From Phalacrocorax aristotelis (lineage: Eukaryota > Chordata > Aves > Suliformes > Phalacrocoracidae), in the NCBI RefSeq assembly GCF_949628215.1, contig NC_134276.1:57515733-57579732 (forward strand): a stretch of DNA of 64,000 bases. Direction: 5' to 3'. The notes beneath the pieces were generated by a model. The model was not told where the DNA came from and made no database searches. It worked only from the letters and a program-made list of their open reading frames with translations. Shown here in pieces: positions 38,601 through 58,860 of this stretch (within the stretch, counting starts at the first letter, position 1; each line of letters begins with the position of its first letter). A program made the position numbers and the translations under genes.

Positions 38601-41519
38601 AGAACTGTCCTAGACACTACTTCAAGCTGACAGTACTTGCTCTGATACATAACCATGGCACATAGCTCCATATTTTATATATAGCCTGGCCTAAACATCA
38701 AGATACTATCTTTGCTTAAAGGTAAAGATGGATAAATTACTCATCTTTGAAAACAATGTGTTCACTGTTGATATTTGTTGAACTCAATTATTACATTCCA
38801 AGAAAGAACATGGAAGGATCTGGTTTTCCCTTGTGGTTTGCTAAACATCAACCCAGTTTCAGAAGATCTGGGACCAGTGGGAATCGCCTTTGTTCAGATT
38901 CAAAACAAAACCAATCATTTCTGAAAAATCACTTCCTAAATGCTCAGCTCTTCCAGAAACTGTGCATGTCTTGAGTGTCCAAACGAAAGGAGAAACCTAA
39001 TGGTTCCCAGGCCCTCTGTTCTCCATCAGTTGGCCAGACAGGCTCCAACACAGCCAGAGAGCCAAGGAGGTAAGTTGGCATTAATCACACACAACATCCG
39101 GTGGAACTGCTTAAAAACTCCAAAGAGTCTCCATGAAATGTTTCATCAGTCCTCATAGTTAAATGTTGAGGTCTTCCCTAACTTTTCACATTTGATTATT
39201 CAGATCCTGAAAATCTGGACATCCAAACAGTTTACCAGCCACCTTACAGAACACACGTACACAAGCAACGTTTTTGCTGTGTACATACCAATACTGATAC
39301 TCAAGTATGCCGAGACCAAGTATTCTTTCACCTCTCCTCTGCAAGGCATCTCACCTATCACCATTAATTTCTATCTTCTGCTCCATGCACGTCCCCTTCT
39401 GTGGCTATCCTTCATATTCTTATCTTCACATTTCTTTACTCAAGAGACTGTGATCCCACAGCACAGCTCCCATTCTTCACAGGCTGAATAAAAATTAATA
39501 AATTTAGTTCTAATATTCCCTAGTCCGTATTTTCAAGACAGAGGCTTAGTCAAAGAAGTTTTATTAGTGTTTGTTCCTTTTGAATAATGACAGCAGGTGC
39601 ACAAATATGAATGTAGCAACTTTACTGTGGATTACTGGATTCACATCCACAAGGTTTCTATGAAGAATTAGGTGCCTAAGTATCTTTGGAGACCTGATCC
39701 CTAGTTTCAAAAATTTGGATTTCATTCAAGCTACTATTATCCATTAAGCTCCTTTCATATTCTTTTAACAGAATAGACTTCAACAGCACAAGTATAATAC
39801 GCAATAATATTTCATCACACTCCAGATACTGGGCTAATACAAGGTCAAAACCCTTTCAGCACTGTGTTACAGAACAACAACAAAAAATATCCATTTTATA
39901 GCCCTGTGTTCTCCTACTTCAGAATTTTGAAGGACTGAACAACAGCTCTGAACGTAGCCCTAATTACTTCTACTTTTCACAAAGTTCCAGGCTCCAGGAA
40001 AATTTATGGTCTTGCCAATTGACCTCTCTTAGACATCTTATGTACTTGAGGGCCTGTATCTGACAGCAGGTAGCTCTCCACCAAAGAAACAGTCCTACAC
40101 ATACATACCTGAGATGAGATAGTCAACACTAACGGCAACATACGCAGTTTTCACAAAGAACTGTTCTACAACTAGGACTGCACATTTCTGTATCTTGTGA
40201 CTTACATAGTCCCCCCTAAACAGAATGCCTATGATTTACACATTTGTTTCCCAGCAGTGATATTTAAATAAGTGGCAAAAAAGCCACCAAAAGAAGAACC
40301 ATTAGACCACAGCATTGATGGCTTTAACTCAGTATTACTAACTTAGGTGTACCACCACTACTTTCCTATGTTCTCCACACCTCCATCTGAAGCTGGGCCA
40401 CTGCAGCGAAAGCTCACATGAAGGTATCAGTAAGGCAGCTGGGGCTCCCCGACTCCTTCAAGAGCTCTGCTTTTCACTGGGCTGCAGATTCAGACTCCCT
40501 CATGTTTATTCTCCCTCTAGCTCCATGACTCTTGCATTTCTGGCAGCACAATGCTTCAAAAGGAAGGGTGGAGACTGGCCTTAACCTGAATGCCCTGTGT
40601 ATGGTGGTGGGTACGGCATCTTGCAGGGAAGAGGGAATATTGCATCCAGACCTCCTCACACAGAGGACAACGTAGAGCACAGATTTCTGCACTTCCTGGA
40701 AGAGTGCTGTCACCCCATGCTAAGGAAGGGCAGCACTGCCATCACTATCATGTTCGCTTAAGTGTCTATTAACACCATTGCCTCATCTCCAACTGAATGG
40801 ATGAAGGATACTAATGTGCAATACTGGGTCAGATACCAGAACTCTAGAGAGAGACAAGTGCTCAGACCTTGTCTACTACATAGCATTTTCTGTCTAGCTG
40901 TAGGAGACTCCCTTTTCACCATGCAAACTGTCCGGATCTCTCTCTAGAGTTTCCCCCTCATTTTCAATATGTTTACACCTACTCTTGGTGGACTGATTGC
41001 CCTACTGAGGTTAGATGTCTACACTGCATGAAACATGGCGCCTGATTTATGTGACCCAGATGTTCCGCCACGGTAAATGTACCGTCAGGAAAACGAGAAC
41101 AACTGAACGAGAGAGGCTTACCAGAAAGACCTGGGAAGTCATTTTCTATTGACCAAAAAAACAACTCAGGTCTGGCTGTTAAGTACATTGTATTGTTACT
41201 CTGAATATTAGTCATTTTAGAATGTAACCACAACAGGTTTTCCCACAAATAAATCAAATATCTTCCCATGATTCTCTTAATCAAAAACTTCCTATTTGAA
41301 TGACAGTTTTTAATTACTAGATCAAGTTCTGCTTGCATAAAGAGTTTCTATTTCAAAGAATTATTCCACTGATATGGAAAGTCTCTGTGGAAAAACATCC
41401 TTGTCACTGGAAAATGCACAAGTTCTGACTACTCTGTGGCTTTCCTATAGACCGACCGTGGCATAGAATATACAGCAAACAACTACATCAGGTTCTGGCC
41501 AGATGCATATACTTAATTT
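32636..41519. other. Interior of the 15.8-kb ABCC4 intron, nothing certain
   Basis: No exon is recognised on either strand. A short CpG-containing, GC-richer island lies at 33020-33245 within AT-rich DNA; it is noted as a possible conserved element or old SINE. Frames of up to 122 codons (37823-38191, plus) lack any recognisable domain. Confidence 0.5.
36914..36982. repeat. T-rich and C-run low-complexity tract
   Basis: Runs of T flank a short segment with eleven C in a row. It lies in the 15.8-kb ABCC4 intron. In ABCC4 sense it is a long purine run (A and G) and so not a splicing pyrimidine tract. Confidence 0.9.
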
Positions 41520-41605
41520 GCTACTGATTCACTCTGTCCCTCCGTAGCCTCAATTTCTGTATGCTTCTGTTTTCCCCTCTGTAAAAACACAGTTTCTAAA
41601 AAGCA
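41520..41605 (+). repeat. MIR-like SINE fragment
   Basis: The words cctcaatttctg and ttttcccctctgtaaaa recall the MIR core. It may belong to the same insertion as the tail at 42.2 kb, but 600 bp lie between, so I list it separately. Weak support. Confidence 0.35.
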
Positions 41606-42194
41606 TTTCTCAACCTGGAGAAGGAAGCAGAGAGGAGGGGGAGGAGTGGGTGATATGGATTTTACTAGATCCCACTGGAAGCCTTGGGAGTGGTGCCTCT
41701 TGGCTGCCCCAAGCTGCTCCTGGCTGAGTTTGGTGAGCTGCAGATGCAATTTACGTAAAAGGCTCTTGCCCTCTAAGGTCAGGACAGGACAGGGAAGCAG
41801 CTGTTGTGGTGGTGGGGAAGCTATGTGGAATGAGGGGCCAGTGGAACAAGCCTGAGCTGAGCTTCTGCCAGGATTTGCCATCACAAGAGAGGCAACTGCA
41901 GCATGTATCCCACCCTCCCCTTCCGCCACGGAGCAGGGTGGCTGCCAAATTGCTAAAATAGGTACTGCTAGCACCTGATGGGAGGAGTTACAACTTGGGT
42001 TCTCAAACTAATGAATAAAAAGGAATGAGAAAATGTCCTATGAGTCTCTGGAGCAGCACAGAGGGAAGAAAAGAAAAGAAAAAAAAAAAGTTTGAAAACC
42101 GCTGGATTATAATTTTATGGTAGTATTATTTGATGGTCTGACTTAACAAGTCTTTCCAACTTTGGTTCCAAAGATTGAATGGATACTTCCCTAT

Positions 42195-42295
42195 CTCACC
42201 CAGGTGTTTGAAGTTTAATTAATTAATGTTTGTAAAGAGCGTTACAATTTCCAGATGAAAGGTCCTATGCAAGTGCAATGTAGTATTACTCATTG
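42195..42295 (+). repeat. MIR-like SINE tail relic
   Basis: The stretch taattaattaatgtttgtaaagagcgttacaatttccagatgaaaggtcctatgcaagtgcaa resembles the tail found in MIR-type SINEs of amniotes (tgtaaagcgctttgag...ggatgaaaggcgctat). It lies about 500 bp upstream of the CR1 at 42.79 kb. Confidence 0.55.
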
Positions 42296-42789
42296 AGGTG
42301 ATTAGGTTAGAGAGTATCACGTTACACAATACAGCTTTTCCCTCAATGATTTTAAGCGTTTGAAGTTCTGATAAAATGTGTTTATCACTAAGACAGATAT
42401 AATGGAAATACTCTTAAGGTGTGACCTGGATTATGAAACCAGAGGTACGGTTTTGGGAATGCAACAAACGAGAATTAAAACAATTCCTGAGGCCAGATTT
42501 GTCTACGGTTGTATAAAATGTATTCTGTTCTTCCTTTTTTTTCCTCTTCCAGTAGACTTTTCTTCTCTTCTAAAATAGAACCGGTTATTATGATGGGTGT
42601 GAGAATACATGCAACAGTTCACATTCAGTTCCTATTTCCATACTCATCCAACTTGACATTTTCTCATAACTTTCTCAAAATTATTTTTGTTCTGATTTTT
42701 TTTTTAAATGGTTGGATTAACCCTAAAGGTGAATATTTTCTTTTTGAAAAGTTCTGCTTTAACCAGCAATTAAATTGAATTAACTCAAA

Positions 42790-43630
42790 AGCTTGTGGAC
42801 AATGCCAAACTGGAGATTGCAGTCAGGGTTAAGTCGCTTAATACAGTGTTGCCATTCAAAACTATTTAGATCTAGACAGGCTACAGGAATAGGTCAGCAT
42901 GACCTTGATGACACTCAACCATGACAGACGGAAAGTCCTGAATGTGGAATGGACTGACCCCCTGCATCAGTAATAGCTGGGGAGTAACTGCCTGGGCATC
43001 AGCTGTGCTGAAAAGTTGGTGGGGTCCTGGTGTTCAGTAAGCTAAACAGGAGTCAACCGATGTGCCATGGGTATCAACAGGAGCGCAGATAAAGGGAATT
43101 GCTTTATTCAGCTCTCATCAGATCAGATTTGGAATACAGTGGCTAGTTTTGACCCCTCAGAACAAGAAAGATGAGGGTAAAATAGGAGCAAACTCGAAAT
43201 AGGGTCATGCGGGTAGTCGCAGGACTGGAGTGCTTGACCTATGAGGAGAGGCTAACAGAGCAGGGCTTGTAAACCCTGGAGAACAGATGGCTTCAGGTTA
43301 CTTAACAGCAATCTTGCCCATACCTACAAGCAAGTTATTGAGAAGACAGAAGGAGGCTCTTCAGTGAGATACACAGTGGGAAAACAAGAAGCAATTGCCA
43401 TGAACTGAAGGGAGGCTTCAACTATGTATAAGGAAAAAAAGATTTCATGGCAGGTAATTAAGCATTGGGTCAGGCTGCCCAGAGAGACTGTCGAATCTCC
43501 ATCTTTCAAGGTTTTCAAGACCCAGTTGGAAAAAGACCCCAGCAACTTGATCTTAAATTAGTGCTGACCCTGCTTTGAGCAGGAGGCTAGACTAGAGACC
43601 TCCTGAGGTTCCTTTCAATCTGATTCAATG
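42790..43630 (+). mobile_element. CR1 LINE, older copy of about 840 bp
   Basis: In the plus direction the order of CR1 3' landmarks is kept: cttgtggacaatgccaaactgg at the start, gagtgcttgacctatgaggagaggct near 43235, ggtcaggctgcccagagaga near 43470, then a degraded aggttcctttcaatctgattcaatg at the 3' end near 43630. Substitutions and small gaps are frequent, so no open frame remains. It lies 350 bp upstream of the solo LTR in the same ABCC4 intron and antisense to the gene. Edges are approximate. Confidence 0.85.
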
Positions 43631-43984
43631 GGAAGGGAGGAAAACCCTAGTTTATGTTCAGGTTATGTATGCTTGTTCAAGAATGGGCTTGGACTTCTGT
43701 GATTAAGTCAAGAGAGTTGGAGAACTTTGCTCAAAATTTGTTTGAAAAATAAATTGTTAATATTCCAACTGCCAGGTTCCATCTTTGTTCTTCTTCCCTC
43801 ATTTTCCAACAAACTTACCATGATAGCAAACAACAGAGACTTGGGATGGCTAATAAGTGAAGGCATTATTGCACCTAGAGGTCTCAGTTAAAGGAGAAAA
43901 AACCCCGGGTTTTTAATAATACCATGTAATGGAATAACAATGCACTTCAGTTTGTGCATTTTTACTCTTAAAAAAGAATCTGCA

Positions 43985-44590
43985 TGTGCTGGTTTTGTCT
44001 GGGATGGAGTTGATTTTCTTCAGAGTAGCTAGTACAGGGCTGTGTTTTGGATTGGTGCTGAAAACAGTGCTGACAACACAGGGATGTTTTAGTTACTGCT
44101 AAGCAGGGCTTGCACACAGTCAAGGTCTTTTCTGCTTCTCACCCCACCCCACCCCACCAGCGAGCAGGCTGGGGGTGCACAAGAAGCTGGGAGGGGACAC
44201 AGCTGGGACAGCTGACCCCAACTGACCAAAGGGATATCCCACACCCCATGACGTCATGCTCAGCACATAAAGCTGGGGGAAGAAGAAGGAAGGGGGGCTG
44301 AAAACGGACATTAGGAGTGATGGTGTTTGTATTCTAATGAAACTGTTATGAGTGGTTGAGCCCTGCTTTCCTGGGGATGGCTGAACACCTGCCTGCCCAT
44401 GGGAAGGAGTGAATGAATTACTTGTTTTGCTTTTCTTGTGTACCTGGCTTTTGCTTTACCTATTAAACTGTCTTAATCTCAGTCCACCAGTTTTCTCACT
44501 TTTACCCTTCCAATTCTCTCTCCCATCCCACTAAGCGGGAGTGAGAGAGTGGCTGTGTGGGTCTTCGTTGCCATGGGTTAAACCATGACA
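43985..44590 (+). mobile_element. Solo LTR of an endogenous retrovirus, with 5-bp target duplication
   Basis: A 606-bp element starts TGTGCTGG and ends CCATGACA, the TG...CA ends of a retroviral LTR. It is flanked by the same five bases, ctgca, at 43980-43984 and 44591-44595; 5-bp duplications are typical of ERVL-type integration among others. It matches an LTR family I know to be dispersed in avian genomes. Inside are a palindromic CRE (tgacgtca, 44249-44256), a TATA-like cataaag (44266-44272) and an ATTAAA poly(A) signal (44462-44467) in proper U3-R-U5 order. No retroviral coding sequence lies next to it, so the body was lost by LTR-LTR recombination. It sits in the 15.8-kb ABCC4 intron, antisense to the gene. 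Confidence 0.93.
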
Positions 44591-44595
44591 CTGCA

Positions 44596-46900
44596 TCAAG
44601 TTAAATTTGTGAATTACTAAAACACATTATTGACTAACCAAATTTTAAAATACACTGAAAGCCTTTGTTAGCTGAATCTTCTAAATTTTTGTGATATTTA
44701 AGTAAAGGATTAATTGTCCATGAATGCTGTCATTATTATTACAGACATTCATTAATAGTTAGTCTTCTAGAGGGACATCCCTTTTCCTTGCATTTTTAAC
44801 ACACACTTTTCTTGTTCTTCCAAAATTCTGCTCCATTCCCACTAGAGTTACATGCCTGAGTAAACCTAGTAATTAAAAGTGTAACAAGAGCACACCTGCC
44901 GTAACTCTGATCATTCTAAATATGTGATCATATTTCTGATTTGTCCAGAAACAGAATCAATAACTGAATAAGGATGTCAAGAAAACAGGTTTGTGAAGGG
45001 GTCACACGTCAGTTTTCTCCTTTTTTCTGTCCTATACTTCCCACCCTTTTCTCTCCCCCCAGAATTACAGAAATCTGTAAGACGATCAAAATGAAGCAAT
45101 GTAAAAAGATGAAAAATGTTTAAGAATTATTAATGACTGCAGACTCAAAGGCACATCCTCTTGCACATATGTTCCTTAATACTCTAAAGAGGTCAAAGGC
45201 ATTCAAAGACGACTGTATGACAAAATATATGAACATAAACGGACTTTTAGGAAACTAGAAATCTTAACAGTGGCTAAACTGAAACAACATAAGGTTAAGA
45301 ATAACATATGGACTGTAACAATGCAGTAAAGTAGCTATGTAGTTGGTAATAACAGTGAGCAGTTTGTGGAGACGGGTGATTTCTGTGCTTTGTTCCAATG
45401 ATTTTTGGCAAAAAAGTAAATAAAACATCTGGGTTTTATTACAGCTGCATGATATTAAAGGTAAAACTAAGAAAACATCTTCATGGAAAGAGCATTCTGC
45501 GCATAACATGTTAATAATAGTTAATGAACCAAAACCCACAGAAATCCCTTTGGACAGCTAACAAACACACAGAACTATTAATTAGGTCACAGTTGTTTCC
45601 TCACAAATCTTTTGTTCACTTTAGTTGTAGAAAACACCAACATATCCATTAGACCTGTGGGGAGGTATTCACCAGTGAAGAAAATATTTATTATACGTTA
45701 AATGCAATTATATGACTACTTATGGCAGTTCTGCTGGTTTCTCTCTTTGTAAGTAAACTATAATCACTCAGTTCACAATCTATTCTATTCCTCAGAACAC
45801 CACTCACCTCAGTAGATCCAATTGTTTCATTTTGTGTACTTCAGGCAACCATTGTAACTCAATCACAGATTTTAAAATGTTTTGAGCATCCGGTAAAAGA
45901 AACATGGAAAGAATTAACACTCTTCATTTTCACAAAACAAAAGTTGAAGAAGGTATTTCTTTTTAAGGTTACCACCAAGAGGTGAAGGGTAAATTCTGCT
46001 TGAGGCCCAGTTAAATTTGAATTCCACTCACGAACACAGTTTGCCCACTATGCCAGTTATTTCATTAACTGGCCGTGAAGAATATGTTTGCAAAGGGTTC
46101 CTGTTCCTACTGCAGAAAATTGCAAAACTGCAGGCTGCACATCATCTCAAGGACACAAACCAGCCTGATTTCCTGAGAGCCTAGGGAAGACCATTGCCTT
46201 TATGAAAATATTCAGCAAGTATTTCCTAATTTCTGTGTGTGTGCAACGCACTGTGGGGCAGAGAAGATGGTAGAGAGGGTATTTCACAGTGGCAGAGTAT
46301 ATCACTGCTCTGTTGGGAACAAAGACGGCAGAGGCTGCTGGATTGGTAGTGCTTCATCCTTTCTGTTTGAACCTTGCTTTAGAAAGCTGGCCATGTTCAT
46401 TACCTCACCAGTTGAGTTCCACCTCTCCCACCACCACCCTTGCCTCAGGGCAGCTGCTGCCTCCTCACCTCCATGTCTCCTGCCCCAGAACCTCTACCAC
46501 TTCCTTCTCACACATCCCACACCACTAACTATTGTCACTGTCTCCCCCAGCCCACCGAGACTGAATTAATAAACCTGACCAAATCCAGCTGACTCTGTCC
46601 AGAGCCTCTTGGGTGTGTCTTCATGGGCTCCTAGTCCTGGCAGAGTTTACTTGCTCAGGTCTGCTGCAGGTCTGCACCTCACCTGCAATGGGTTCATGCC
46701 TCGCAGGTTGGAAACCACAGGGCCAAACAATATAAGAAGTCTTTTCAGGTCATTACTTCTACAGTTTTATGAGTTGCCAATCACAGGAACTCAGATAACT
46801 AGGTTAACTAGAGTAAGTCTAAAGAATGACTTCAACCTCTGCCCACTTTTGGATCAAAATTAAGAAGAAAGAGTCAATAACATTATTCTTCAGAATAATA
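44596..46900. other. ABCC4 intron sequence, nothing recognised
   Basis: Single-copy-looking intron between the solo LTR and the AG repeat. Frames at 46230-46570 are a composition effect of a locally CT-rich stretch. Confidence 0.5.
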
Positions 46901-46929
46901 AAAAAAAGAGAGAGAGAGAGAGAGAGAGA
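46901..46929. repeat. A-run followed by (AG)n microsatellite
   Basis: Seven A then about eleven AG units, 32 bp downstream, in ABCC4 sense, of the donor of the H-loop exon (exon end 46961). On the transcript it reads as a CT-repeat followed by T, which is pyrimidine-rich. Confidence 0.95.
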
Positions 46930-46942
46930 AGGAAGAATTTTA

Positions 46943-53597
<6,655 letters not shown>

Positions 53598-53794
53598 TTA
53601 CCTTTTATATTCTGACACAAAATGGGTAAGTGCCAAGTTGGATTACAGTGTGTCAGTTATTAGAATTCTAAAAACATTAAAGCACATTGTTAAGAATCTA
53701 TTAATGTTCATTAAAACTAAGATATGAATCAAAATATAACTAAAGCATCATCCCAAAGGATAATTTTTTCATAAAAGGCTTATATAACTATATA

Positions 53795-53846
53795 CATGTC
53801 TACACACAGAGGCACAAACACACACATATACAAACACGCACACAAC
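53795..53846. repeat. Imperfect CA-rich microsatellite
   Basis: An interrupted CA/CATA tract in the 463-bp ABCC4 intron, between the Q-loop and signature exons. Confidence 0.8.
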
Positions 53847-53964
53847 GGTCTAGCTTTCTCCATCAAACCCTTATCAAACCTGATGAAAACATCTAAAACC
53901 TAACGCACATAAGCACTGTAGTGTTATTTGGCTTGTAAATATCAGATGTACATTATTAGATTTA

Positions 53965-54063
<99 letters not shown>

Positions 54064-54572
54064 CTAAAACCCAGTAAAATTAGCATTCCATTATAAACAC
54101 AAGTTTTATATTACAAAAGGTAATTTAACAATAACCAGAACTAACATATATCAACAATAGCACAGAAATAGCCAACAACAAGCTATCTTTTATGAAATGC
54201 AAAGGAGTATTTCACAATGGCATGCTTAAAGGTGGGGGGGGCGGGTGGGGAAGGCAAGTGTTCAACCAGTTTGTATGAAGACAGTTTGCCAAACAGGACA
54301 GGTCTGTTTGCAAATTGCTGTACACAGTTATGTCAGTACTCAAACGGGAATTTACATGCCACTGTTTTGATGCCACAAGCTATATATATACTTACATAAA
54401 ATCATTGCTGTCCTGGTATTGTTAATGAAAACCAGCAACTACCACCGTCAATGAGCTCACACTCCTAAATTATGTTTGGGCAGTTTTCAAAATTTGTTTT
54501 TTGAAGTAGATAAACCAGACAGGAATCAAAGAGCTCACAATGCCTTCCTGGTTTTCCTTGTCTATTTGGTTC

Positions 54573-54589
54573 CTTTTTTTTTTTTTTTT
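54573..54589. repeat. Poly(T) tract
   Basis: Seventeen T in a row, about 85 bp before the CR1 3' end at 54675. In ABCC4 sense it is poly(A). Confidence 0.95.
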
Positions 54590-54674
54590 CTTTCCCCATT
54601 TGATACCATAAAAGCCCTTCTATTTTACCACCAGCGCCTAAGAGGAACAGCTTTCACCATTTCAACACAATGTT

Positions 54675-54935
54675 TCATAGAATCATAGAATGGTTTGGGT
54701 TGGAAGGGACCTTTAAAGGTCATCTAGCCCAACCCTCCTGCAGTGAGATGGGACATCTTCAACTAGATCATATTGCTCAGAGCCCCGTCCAACCTGACCA
54801 TGAACGTTTCTAGGGATGGGGCATCTACCAACCTCTCTGGGCAACCTGTTCCACTGTTTCACCATCCTCATCGTAAAAAAAAAATCATCTTTTCCTTATA
54901 TCCAGTCTAAGGATAATTTAAACCGATACACACAG
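54675..54935 (-). mobile_element. CR1 LINE, 5'-truncated
   Basis: On the plus strand it opens with two copies of the 8-mer tcatagaa (54675-54690), the reverse complement of the CR1 3' end, followed by tggtttgggttggaaggg and the ccaaccctcctgcagtgag block common to bird CR1 copies. It therefore lies on the minus strand, sense to ABCC4, with its 3' end at 54675. The 5' edge near 54935 is approximate. It is well preserved, so it is one of the younger copies here. It lies within the ABCC4 intron 54064-58227. Confidence 0.95.
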
Positions 54936-57900
54936 AAGTTAATCTATACTGCCACAGCATCAAAGCAAACTTACTTAGAACTGGAACACTGTGGGCAAAG
55001 CTCTAACTCAAAACACACCAGGGAGTCAAATCAGTACCTTCTGCCATCCAGGTACCAATGTGGGTTTACCTGTGGTCGGAGCAAGTTTTGTTCTACTTCA
55101 GTTCCCTCTCGGACCAATAACAGATCATTAATCAAACTGGCAGAAATCAATTCACGCTGGAAAATATAGTGTTTGAAAAGTGGGAAGACAACTTTTGGTC
55201 CAGAACTCCTTAAGCAACAGATCCATACTCACTGATGTGAGTTGCCAGACCCGAGAGTCATGCACTGACATGACTTTAGGGCTAAACAACTCTTAATACC
55301 ACACATAAAGACAACAGGTCAAAAGCTGTAACAGTGCTAATCATAAATGGAGACCATTCATCATGTTGTCAGTCGTCTTTAAATTGGAGAAATATTATGC
55401 AAAATGTTTTCTTTTTTTCTCCCCTAGGAAATAAAGTCTAGCTTACATTGGATACCTTCAGCTTACTCTGAGATTAACCTCTGTCATGACTTTTGCCCCA
55501 TCTTACCCTAGTGATGCCCACTCCAAAGGGCTGCAGCAGATCAGAACAGGATTTCGACCTTAACCTTTTTATTGTGTCTTCATTTTTAAACCACTTGGAG
55601 TGGTACAGGAGGACTAACAAAGACAGAACATGCCACAGTGTAAAAGCCCGTATGCATTTCTTAACATGTCAATTATTTGACAGTATCTGTTGCATCAGCA
55701 ACATTTCAATAAAAACCTGTTGAATGAACAAAAGGATTTAAAAAACCCATTAACAGGTTAAAGAACATTTTTCTTCAAAAAACACCTAAAAAGTAATTTG
55801 TTTAACAATACGTATTTTAATACGCCATTTGGTGTGTTTTGAAGGTATTATTACGTTTATTTTCCTTTTCAATCCACTTTTATAGGTTGGCTAAATAAGA
55901 GGCTGAATTTATAAAGTGTTCATAACTATTACAGAAGTCCTAACAGCAGACATGTACTGCAACAGAAGATAAGGATATTTTTTAATTATCATTTCTGACA
56001 CAGATTATTATTTAAAATAGTCTGGTTTATGAGAGGAAAGTAATAAGACAAACCTGTAAATAATTGTTGTAAAAATGCTTGCAGTCAGGGAGGCAGACAA
56101 CATTTGCATAGAAAAGATTTACAAACACAACCTTCACACAGCTCCATCCAAGCAAGCAATTAGAAGCCAAAGCACATTAGAAGCCTAAGCGCATTTTTAT
56201 TTCTCCAGGTAGGTATTTAAACTTACACGTAAGAAAACTTCAGTCTTTCTCATCACTCTCTAGGAATGGTTCTGTTTAGCATGTTTTGTGTTACAGTTTA
56301 AATAAGCACCTCTCCCTCTGGTTTCTTAGCTTCCCACATAATTATGAAGATATTTGCTGCAAAATAACTACCTGATGTTACATTGCTATTCCTATTATTG
56401 ACACTACTATTAATGCAGTACAAGACAATGCCTATCACTCAGTTTTCTATAGTATAAACCTTATTCCAAACCCTCCTCCCTCCTCTTCTTACTAGCACCA
56501 CTTCACAGTTTTGCATATTTTTAGTGGAAACAGGTCTTCCCTTTTGTGGAAAAGGAATGCTACCTGCTAGCCTCTGGACATTTAAAACCCTCTGGGGCCA
56601 TGATAAAAACCCTATCTCATAAACTTGACAGAAGTCACAGAATTCAACTGGATTAAAATAATTTTACAACCATGTCAATAGACCAATGTATGAAAAAAAT
56701 GCAGTGAACTTTGAGCATATGCATCACTCAACATGTAGAAACTATATTTGACCAGCAATGCTCCTGTCTCAGTACTCTATTTTATTCAACTGGGTTGAAC
56801 TCTTCCAAACATAGAAATCACCCACAATAGTTACAGGCAAGGATTTCAAAAAGCTGTAGACCTTGAATGAACTGATGATCATCTACTTTCAGGAGAAAAG
56901 AATGCTGCACACAAACAAAAAAACCCCAACATAAAACCACATAAAGCCCTCTTTACATACAGAAGATGACTAGTTCCAGTGAGTACCTCTGCTGTGCAAT
57001 AACAAAGCCTTCAGCATGGAGAAACAAAAGCTGTCCTGCATTAGGCAACAATCCAATTGCTGGGGGAGTACCTTTTTTTTTTTTTTCCTCCCTCCCCTCT
57101 TCTCCTGATACTAGCATACCTGTTTCTTTTCTCTGACTCCTATTCTTGGAAAAGGAAAAAAAAAAGCGGGTAATCAAGAGAGGCTTAGAACCACTGTTCA
57201 TTACCATTTTTATCAGATTCTCAGTTTAAGCACCACACTCTGAAAACCATCAACAGGCTAGCAAACATTCAGATACAAAGATGGTGTAAGGACTCTAAAT
57301 ACAGCTTCTGTAATAAAATACAGAGATTTGAGAATTAATGCTAAACATGGCAAACAAATTTCTCTGGTTTCCAGCCTACTGTTCTGTGCTAGACCCTCTC
57401 CAGTGGAAAGCAAATGATCACGGAAGAGATCAGAGCTCTCATGAAACATGGTGACCTGCACAGGCTCTGCCTTCAGGAAGTTCTGAGGTTATACATAACC
57501 CTTCTCTGATTCAATGTCTCATTTGAAAGTACAACCATAGAAAAGAAGACCTGTGACCTACTGGACTTCTTGCAACATCCTTTCTTCCACTCCAGCATGA
57601 GAGATGTCTTACGTTTTTTTCCAGCACTGCAGCCTTTCCTGCGTTCGGCTTCTAAAGCTCATCAAGGTTTCGTTTATGGATCATAATGACCCACTCTTTT
57701 GTCCATTCCTCTGTTCTCCCTGTCGAGTGGAAAGGCTGGTAGCTCACATCTAGTTGGCACGTTTGCCTTCCAGATCTAGCCTCAGACAGTTTGTACAGGG
57801 ATGACTAGAGAAGTGAAAGTGGTCCCTCAAAGTCCCTTACTAAGGAAGCTTCAGGCAATGCATCAGGCAGGAATTGATGCCGAAGGATCAAGGGACTTCA

Positions 57901-58218
57901 GAGAACTGCCGGAGCTCAGTATATTCCTGTCAGATTTTCTCTGCTCTTTCCCAGAGTACAGGAGGACAGCATGCTGCTAACACCCGCTCACAAGTATTCC
58001 AGAGGAACAGACCGGACACAAAACTAGGAAGAAAACGCTCCAGTCCCCCAAGCTGATTCTGTTTATCTTAAAATAATCAAGTCCTTACTCAAGCAAGAAT
58101 AACGCCTCACTGAAGTTTCTATGTTTACTGCATACAGGGGTGCAGGGGGAACATATCCCATCAAAGCATTTTAAATACTACAGCGTTATATTGAAAACAT
58201 TTATAGCAGGGCAAGTCA

Positions 58219-58383
<165 letters not shown>

Positions 58384-58659
58384 CTACAGAGCAAGCCAAG
58401 CTTGTACAATTAAACCATGAGCTTTTCAGGATAAATTAATATGTCAAGCAACAGTTTTACAACATCACAGGATTTATAGCAGAACAAGCACTAAATAAAA
58501 CTTCTTTATAATTAATATTTTTTTGAGAGGAAAACATCTCCCCCCAAATCAGTTTGGATTCAGGTGACGTGGATATCCAACAATTTCTTGGATCAAATTC
58601 AAAGGTGAAAGATTTTCCATGAAAGATAAAGTGACTTGGTGTGTAGAGTAATGTGATTC

Positions 58660-58860
58660 AAGGCTGCTAGTTTTTATGCTAAACCTGGTTTGCTGGGTGA
58701 TGTTAGGCAAATAATTTCAGGCATGCACCTACTTCTCAATCCAAACAGGGACTCCCATAAAGCACTTTGGGAACAATGTATGAGCAGTATTCCCATTTTA
58801 AATAACTGAGACTGATTTTGGTTAGCATAGTTAAGGTGAAGTACTTCAAAGCAGTCAAAG
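58660..58860. repeat. Possible pair of MIR-like fragments in opposite orientation
   Basis: Near 58690 the words tttgctgggtgatgttaggcaaataatttcag read like the MIR middle region in plus sense. At 58786-58815 the words cagtattcccattttaaataactgag read like the same family in minus sense. The two are about 60 bp apart and both decayed. They lie about 300 bp upstream, in gene order, of the Walker A exon. Confidence 0.4.

Noticed and set aside
44110..44311. Overlapping 63-codon frames on both strands within the solo LTR
   Set aside because: They are LTR regulatory sequence; LTRs of this type do not code.
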